A stretch of 53,459 bases of DNA from Deltaproteobacteria bacterium. Its GTDB lineage: Bacteria > Desulfobacterota > Binatia > UBA1149 > SPBQ01. The notes under the pieces were generated by a model. It saw nothing but the letters and a program-made list of their open reading frames with translations, was not told the origin of the DNA and ran no database searches. The DNA is taken from NCBI GenBank assembly GCA_029262375.1, contig JAJCZM010000024.1, positions 1 through 53,459 of the forward strand. Reading direction: 5' to 3'. Made by a program: the position numbers and the translations under genes. Positions 51,766-53,459 of this stretch are shown one piece after another. Position 1 is the stretch's first letter. Each line of letters starts with the position of its first letter.

Positions 51766-51980
51766 AGAAAAACTACGATTTCTCGAAAGCGAAACGCAAC
51801 CCATACGCCCGGAGCCTCAAACGACAGGTAACCATTCGGCTGGATGAACCGACAATCGAGTACTTCAAGGAACTCGCGGGTGAGACAGACATCCCGTACC
51901 AAACCCTCATCAACTTGTATCTGCGAGAGTGCGCGGCGGCTCGGAAGAAGCCGTCGTTCAAGTGGACGACAGCGGCGTAA
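51762..51980 (+). CDS. brnA: BrnA antitoxin (ribbon-helix-helix)
   Basis: The protein has 72 residues. The N-terminus (MKKNYDFSKAKRNPYARSLK) is the typical BrnA toxin-binding tail. It is followed by the ribbon-helix-helix DNA-binding region (RQVTIRLDEPTIEYFKELA, then IPYQTLINLYLREC). By family it neutralises BrnT and represses the pair's promoter. It starts inside the stop of brnT. Confidence 0.92.
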   Translation: MKKNYDFSKAKRNPYARSLKRQVTIRLDEPTIEYFKELAGETDIPYQTLINLYLRECAAARKKPSFKWTTAA

Positions 51981-52093
51981 GGGGGAGCGTGGCGACGTTG
52001 ACTTAAGCTCCGAGGGGGGGACTGTCACATCGACCGGGGCTCCGGCAAGCTGCTTCGATGAGCCGTGAAAGATTGGCCTGCGCCCGACGGAGT

Positions 52094-52258
52094 AGTGTCC
52101 CAAAACTCAGCCGAACGAATATCGAGCTAAGTCGCTGGCTTTTCGTGCGTGCGCAGCGCCTTCTACGGCCTGCCATCAGGCGCAGAGCTGTACTATAAGT
52201 CTCAGCAAGATGCTGACGCCTCAGCTTCAATTCGTGCTCGCGGTGCTATCCGGGGGAC
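52094..52258 (+). mobile_element. 5' remnant of an IS-A-like element
   Basis: It starts AGTGTCCCAAAACTCAGCCG, a diverged IS-A left terminus. It continues through a hairpin-like GGCCTGCCATCAGGC and a start ATGCTGACGCCTCAGCTTCA that encodes [15 protein letters not shown], the transposase N-terminus. Homology ends at about 52258. The missing 3' part implies a deletion that joined this end to the nucleotidyltransferase region. Confidence 0.7.
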
Positions 52259-52386
52259 AGTTTGCTCCGCAGCGGGACGCCGGGCTGCCAAGGGAATTTC
52301 GGTGCGAAAGACCCCAGGCATGCCTGGCGAAATCCTCGCACTCCCTTACTCTGGGTATGTCGTACTGATGACGCGCCGTCCAGGTG

Positions 52387-52926
52387 ATGCAAAACGAACT
52401 AGATATCGTCCGCGATGTGTCCGAGCGTCTCGACCGGGCTGGAATCGCCTTCATGCTGACGGGATCGATGGCGATGAACTATTACGCGCAGCCGCGAATG
52501 ACGCGAGACATCGACATCGTCGTTGCCTTGGAACCGCGAGAGAAGGATACGGTCGTCGAGGCGTTTCACCCCGACTACTATGTCTCGTCCAAGGCGGTGG
52601 AGGACGCAATCGCCAGACGCGGGATGTTCAACCTGATTCATCAGGAGAGTGTCATCAAGGTCGACTTCATCGTGAGTAAGAGCGGTGCGTATCGTCGCGA
52701 GGAATTTGAGCGTCGTATAAAGGTCGAGATCGAGGACTTCTCGACCTGGATCGTGAGCAAGGAGGACTTGATCATCTCGAAGCTTGATTGGGCGCGTGAT
52801 TCCCGCAGCGAGGTGCAGTTGGGTGACGTGAGGAATCTGCTTGCGACAGGCTACGACGAACAATACGTAGCGCGTTGGACGGCCGAGCTTGGCCTCAGCG
52901 GTCTGCTCGAGGAATGTCGGCGATGA
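52387..52926 (+). CDS. Nucleotidyltransferase-fold protein (AbiEii-like, candidate toxin)
   Basis: The protein has 179 residues from ATG 52387. The nucleotidyltransferase signature is clear: GS at 26-27 and the metal-binding TRDIDIVV (Asp41, Asp43), followed by KVDFIVSKSGAYRREEFERR with the third acidic residue. Proteins of this type (AbiEii/MenT-like, DUF6036-like) are often half of a two-gene pair, and a small gene overlaps its stop by ATGA here. A role in tRNA/nucleotide modification as a toxin is possible but not shown. The IS-A remnant lies upstream and no promoter was recognised. Confidence 0.75.
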   Translation: MQNELDIVRDVSERLDRAGIAFMLTGSMAMNYYAQPRMTRDIDIVVALEPREKDTVVEAFHPDYYVSSKAVEDAIARRGMFNLIHQESVIKVDFIVSKSGAYRREEFERRIKVEIEDFSTWIVSKEDLIISKLDWARDSRSEVQLGDVRNLLATGYDEQYVARWTAELGLSGLLEECRR

Positions 52927-53144
52927 CGGATACCACTCCGGAGATTGAAAGAATGGTTCGCAAGCGGCTCATGGCGCTTTCCGGAGCCGAGCGTATGCGA
53001 ATGGGGGCGGACATGTTCTCCGCCGCGCGGCGGATGATCCTGGCCTCGTTGCCGGCTGAGCTGGACGATGCGGAGCGCAAGCTGAGACTATTTGAGCGCG
53101 TCTACGGCGAGTCGCTCCCTATCGAATCCACCGAGCGGCGCTGA
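52923..53144 (+). CDS. Small partner protein of the nucleotidyltransferase
   Basis: The protein has 73 residues from ATG 52923 (ATGA overlap with the previous gene; a longer frame begins at 52875 inside it). It is helical and charged: RMVRKRLMALSGAERMRMGA, DMFSAARRMILASLPAEL, then LRLFERVYGESLP. Such short proteins regularly accompany this nucleotidyltransferase type, and a partner or antitoxin role is inferred. No DNA-binding motif was seen. Confidence 0.65.
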   Translation: MTDTTPEIERMVRKRLMALSGAERMRMGADMFSAARRMILASLPAELDDAERKLRLFERVYGESLPIESTERR

Positions 53145-53167
53145 GTCCCGTGGGGTTTTGACCGCGG

Positions 53168-53459
53168 CTTGTTCCAATACTCGGCCGAACGAATAACGAG
53201 GTACTTCAGCAGTTTACAATGCCTGACGATAGCCGATCACGGCCTATCGTCAGGTGTGCTGTTGGCTTATAAGCAGCCGCTCGATGTGGACGCCGCATCT
53301 TCAGTTCGTGTTGGCTGTGCTAGCCGGCTGGGTGAATCGTCACCAGCACGACGTAATCGAATATCTGCAGGCTGAAAACCGCATTCTTCGTGAGTAGATG
53401 GGAGACCGTCGCCCACGGTTCACCGACGCGCAGCGCCGTCGGCTTGCCATGGCGGCCAA
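53168..53459 (+). mobile_element. IS-A copy 1, 5' portion
   Basis: The left terminus TGTTCCAATACTCGGCCG begins at about 53168-53170, followed by the hairpin (about 53223-53253) and the transposase start ATG 53286 ([20 protein letters not shown]). The final 141 bases equal bases 1-141. Joined, the element measures 1214 bp and the transposase has a TAG at codon 38. Confidence 0.85.
53319..53459. repeat. Terminal direct repeat, copy 2 (identical to 1-141)
   Basis: This is the second copy of the exact 141-base terminal overlap; see the entry at 1-141. Confidence 0.9.

Noticed and set aside
1..53459. Plasmid or phage genome
   Set aside because: No replication initiator, partition, conjugation or virion genes were seen. 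The terminal overlap alone is not proof of a replicon.

Overview
The window is a stretch of accessory DNA of roughly 57-60% GC (by eye). It has no rRNA, tRNA or housekeeping genes and no recognisable plasmid replication gene. Two traits suggest an uncultured deltaproteobacterium-like lineage (Myxococcota or Desulfobacterota/Binatota type). One is the very large secreted proteins with 'CGNG..E.GEECDDGN' cysteine-rich modules. The other is the combination of FG-GAP propellers, Thr-rich linkers, a malectin-like domain and a dockerin-like tail. This placement is an inference. The first 141 bases are repeated exactly as the last 141 bases. The sequence is therefore either a closed circle of 53,318 bp or an assembly path that closed through a repeated insertion sequence (IS).

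Layout. (1) 1-13,140: an IS-rich region around three large secreted proteins (1532-3766 minus; 4789-7224 and 7255-9759 plus). They share a C-terminal domain of about 200 residues that I do not recognise. A fourth secreted protein gene (9991-10634) is cut by an insertion sequence. (2) 13,244-22,879: two secreted proteins of about 1490 residues each, a metzincin metalloprotease and an alpha/beta-hydrolase (lipase-like) protein. The second is preceded by a translationally coupled 42-residue leader ORF. (3) 22,895-24,107: a frameshifted IS copy ending 10 bp before region 4. (4) 24,118-39,639: a four-gene operon in which every junction is a 4-bp ATGA overlap. It encodes a helicase-DUF1998-nuclease-like fusion, a SNF2/RapA-like helicase, a large N6-adenine methyltransferase, and a reverse transcriptase fused to a nitrilase domain. 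The first three genes resemble DISARM class 1 components and the fourth resembles the nitrilase-bearing class of defence reverse transcriptases (DRT/UG class 1). This is the most interesting part of the window. (5) 40,026-45,368: a compact phage-type module (ParB-methyltransferase, DUF5681, large terminase, DUF2924, serine recombinase) with no capsid or tail genes. (6) 46,091-48,385: a short operon with a zinc-ribbon mini-protein and a DUF4062 protein. (7) 48,567-53,144: two intact IS elements in tandem, a BrnT/BrnA toxin-antitoxin pair, and a nucleotidyltransferase pair.

Throughout the window there is a dispersed non-coding repeat of about 350-380 bp (five copies, A-E, all in plus orientation upstream of plus-strand genes). 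It has a TTTCCCTGT/ACAGGGAAA hairpin, several AACAGGGAA iterons, and a TATATATAAGG..AACCCGCA block. Its downstream end matches the right terminus of the main insertion sequence (called IS-A here). No annotated feature explains this repeat.

Taken together the window looks like a genomic island where IS activity has brought together secreted adhesive or hydrolytic proteins, antiviral defence, a phage remnant and toxin-antitoxin genes. All functional statements rest on motif reading; no database search was run.
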